Below, one piece after another: positions 52,807 to 53,221 of a stretch of 53,221 bases of DNA. Source of the stretch: Erysipelotrichaceae bacterium. GTDB lineage: Bacteria; Bacillota_I; Bacilli_A; Erysipelotrichales; Erysipelotrichaceae. The notes below the pieces were generated by a model, which was not told the DNA's origin, did not search any database, and was given only the letters and a program-made list of their open reading frames with translations. Position 1 is the first letter of the stretch; every line of letters starts with the position of its first letter. The stretch lies in the NCBI GenBank assembly GCA_029101345.1, contig JAQXQU010000044.1:1-53221 (forward strand), in the 5' to 3' direction. A program made the translations under genes and the position numbers.

Positions 52807-53221
<415 letters not shown>

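Overview
The window is a low-GC Firmicute chromosome segment of roughly 40-45 percent GC by eye. It most likely comes from class Erysipelotrichia, a relative of the Mollicutes. The supports are the 16S rRNA start at the right edge, the DarA, MrnC, SigH and 61-residue zinc-type S14 gene set, an RpoB with Asn at the rifampicin-site position E. coli H526, and the absence of rpmD. Genus cannot be fixed from sequence alone.

Layout. 1-4650: a truncated GNAT gene, a gene-poor stretch with inverted repeats, a PerR-like regulator overlapping a QueD/PTPS-like gene, a decayed IS3-family element, and a leftward M20 amidohydrolase with an unknown partner. 4700-8430: a MATE exporter, a leftward Asn-Glu-Lys tRNA operon, and a membrane-anchored XRE regulator with an external RCC1-like propeller followed by a tiny GYF_2-like gene. 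8460-12540: cysS-mrnC-rlmB, sigH and rpmG-secE-nusG, close to the Bacillus subtilis order but without rae1. 12620-23700: a cation/proton antiporter sits where rplK-rplA would be expected. It is followed by an L10 leader, rplJ-rplL, a methyltransferase gene, rpoB and rpoC. 23750-24800: a lipoprotein with a Big_2-like and an NlpC/P60 domain. 24965-39290: the S10-spc-alpha supercluster (rpsJ to rplQ, with secY, adk, map, infA and rpoA) behind a consensus promoter and a structured leader. No str operon lies between rpoC and rpsJ, and rpmD is missing.

39300-50690: a [FeFe] hydrogenase, a TGS-domain nucleoside kinase, a GC-rich KDPG aldolase that stands out from its surroundings, a HAD phosphatase, leftward azlCD, the c-di-AMP receptor darA, a YitT-family protein, and a cell-wall operon ftsE-ftsX-M23 peptidase-S41 protease. 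50727-53221: a Na/phosphate cotransporter with a PhoU-like tail, then an rrn promoter, leader and the first 415 bases of 16S rRNA.

How it works together: most of the window is the transcription and translation core. Its inferred control points are an attenuating L10 leader, an uncharacterised S10 leader and strong intrinsic terminators. FtsEX and the M23 protein form a probable division-linked peptidoglycan hydrolase module. A recurring feature is a -10-like hexamer ending 6-7 nt before a start codon with no Shine-Dalgarno sequence. It occurs at seven genes and suggests leaderless mRNAs.
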